Of a stretch of DNA of 64,000 bases, positions 63,055-64,000 are shown in pieces. The translations under genes and the position numbers were made by a program. The notes beneath the pieces are model-generated. The model was given only the letters and a program-made list of their open reading frames with translations. It searched no databases and was not told the DNA's origin. Each line of letters starts with the position of its first letter. Positions within the stretch are counted from its first letter, which is position 1. This DNA is from an uncultured Selenomonadales bacterium (GTDB taxonomy: Bacteria; Bacillota; Negativicutes; Selenomonadales; Selenomonadaceae), in NCBI GenBank assembly GCA_900321035.1, contig ONUH01000002.1, forward strand, positions 62,001 to 126,000, written 5' to 3'.

Positions 63055-64000
63055 ATGAGCAATACTATTTCCGAATTGGCGGAAAAAATCATCCGCGGCC
63101 ACCGCGTGAAGCGCGGCGACGACCTTTCCATCTTCCTCGACGGCGATCTGGAAGAACTGCAAAAGGGTGCGGGCGCGATCCAGAAGCATTTCCGCAAGAA
63201 CCATATCGACCTCTGCACCATCATCAACGGACGCAGCGGCCGCTGCCCGGAAAACTGCAAATACTGCGCGCAGGCCGCCTGCCACAAGACCGGCATCGAC
63301 GAGTACAGCTTCCTGCCGAAGGAGGAGATCATCGCCGCCGCGAAAAAGAATCAGGAGGCGGGCGTGAACCGTTTCGCCATCGTGACGGCCGGACGCGCAT
63401 GCAAGGGCAAGGAATTCGACCAGGCCATCGAGGTCTTCGAGGAGATGCACCGGACGCTGACCATCGAGCTCTGCGCGTCCATGGGCTTCATCGACGCCGA
63501 GCAGTTCCGCCGTCTGCGTGCGGCGGGCGTCACCAGCTACCATCACAACATCGAGACGTCGCGGCGCTTCTTCCCGCAGATCTGCACGACGCACACTTAC
63601 GACGACAAGATCCGCACCATCAAGATCGCGCAGCAGGAAGGCATGTGCGTCTGCTCCGGCGGCATCATCGGCATGGGCGAGAACTGGGACGACCGCCTCG
63701 ACATGGCGATCAGCCTCGCGGAGCTCGGCATCGAGTCCATTCCCATCAACGCGCTGATGCCGATCAAGGGCACGGCCCTCGAAGGCCGTCCGCAGATCGA
63801 CGGCAAAGACGTGCTGCGCACCATCGCCTTCTTCCGCTTCATCAACCCCGAGGCGAATATCCGCCTCGCCGCCGGACGGAAAGTCCTGCCGGAAAACGGC
63901 GCGACGGCGTTCCTCTCCGGCGCGTCGGCTACCATCACCGGTGACATGCTGACCACCAGCGGCACCACCATCAAGGGCGACTTCGAAATCCTGAAACGCC
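63055..64000 (+). CDS. bioB: Biotin synthase (3' end outside window)
   Basis: 315 codons visible, nearly full length; runs off the right edge. Radical SAM cluster C64-x3-C68-x2-C71 (CPENCKYC), then the BioB motifs YHHNIETS, SGGIIGMGE and PINALMPIKGT. It inserts sulphur into dethiobiotin. Start 63055 follows AGAGGG. Probably biotin-repressed through the operator at 62956-62986. Confidence 0.96.
   Translation, partial: MSNTISELAEKIIRGHRVKRGDDLSIFLDGDLEELQKGAGAIQKHFRKNHIDLCTIINGRSGRCPENCKYCAQAACHKTGIDEYSFLPKEEIIAAAKKNQEAGVNRFAIVTAGRACKGKEFDQAIEVFEEMHRTLTIELCASMGFIDAEQFRRLRAAGVTSYHHNIETSRRFFPQICTTHTYDDKIRTIKIAQQEGMCVCSGGIIGMGENWDDRLDMAISLAELGIESIPINALMPIKGTALEGRPQIDGKDVLRTIAFFRFINPEANIRLAAGRKVLPENGATAFLSGASATITGDMLTTSGTTIKGDFEILKR

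Overview
The window is from a GC-rich, anaerobe-like bacterium, most probably a diderm Firmicute of the Negativicutes (Selenomonas/Megasphaera relatives). This rests on gene content: a three-gene ferredoxin-linked glutamate synthase, oxygen-labile FeS serine dehydratase, a TatD-associated radical SAM protein, a kinase plus ANTAR antiterminator, an Amt-PII fusion, and the phoH-ybeY-era-recO order. There is no rRNA or tRNA gene to confirm the placement. Coding is dense, with promoters close to TTGACA/TGGACA-17-TATAAT/TATACT.

Region 1 (1-20.6 kb) is largely nitrogen and amino-acid catabolism. After a partial radical SAM gene, ftsW and a DEDDh exonuclease (minus strand) come a three-gene glutamate synthase operon, a HisKA_2 kinase with an ANTAR response regulator, an exported GH13 alpha-glucosidase with D-serine ammonia-lyase, L-serine dehydratase (sdaAB-sdaAA), and an ammonium transporter fused to a PII domain. 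The glutamate synthase, serine dehydratase and amt transcripts each begin with a small hairpin carrying a six-base A-x-x-G-x-x loop, whose 3' arm is also the 5' arm of an intrinsic terminator. That is the target geometry of ANTAR antiterminators, so the kinase/ANTAR pair probably controls all three (inference).

Region 2 (20.6-42 kb) is housekeeping: panF-yhdT, a cobO-comEA-(tRNase-like ORF)-comEC run, leuB-(TM2 protein)-ilvB, three uncharacterised cytoplasmic proteins in a row, a nickel/peptide-type ABC transporter with an embedded methyltransferase, a 4'-phosphopantetheinyl transferase, and ilvN-ilvC.

Region 3 (about 42.07-52.6 kb) is a visibly AT-rich defence island. It holds a DpnII-like GATC restriction-modification set (Dam methylase with an N-terminal HTH, zinc-ribbon protein, DpnII nuclease), a second methylase with an unknown partner, a Gabija-like OLD-TOPRIM nuclease plus UvrD helicase, an IS66-type MITE, a DUF1016 nuclease, and remnants of a PHP protein and of a type I restriction gene joined to a metallopeptidase. 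The left edge truncates a chromosomal gene whose intact paralogue lies just past the right edge.

Region 4 (52.6-64 kb) returns to the core genome: a CaCA cation exchanger under a yybP-ykoY (Mn2+) riboswitch, secreted proteins of unknown function, an RHH protein, recO-era-ybeY-phoH, an exported PLP decarboxylase, a zinc-ribbon protein, and a 3'-truncated bioB with a probable BirA operator. Intergenic DNA is rich in palindromic/MITE-like elements and in heptamer repeats of GAGTGAA type found at four loci.
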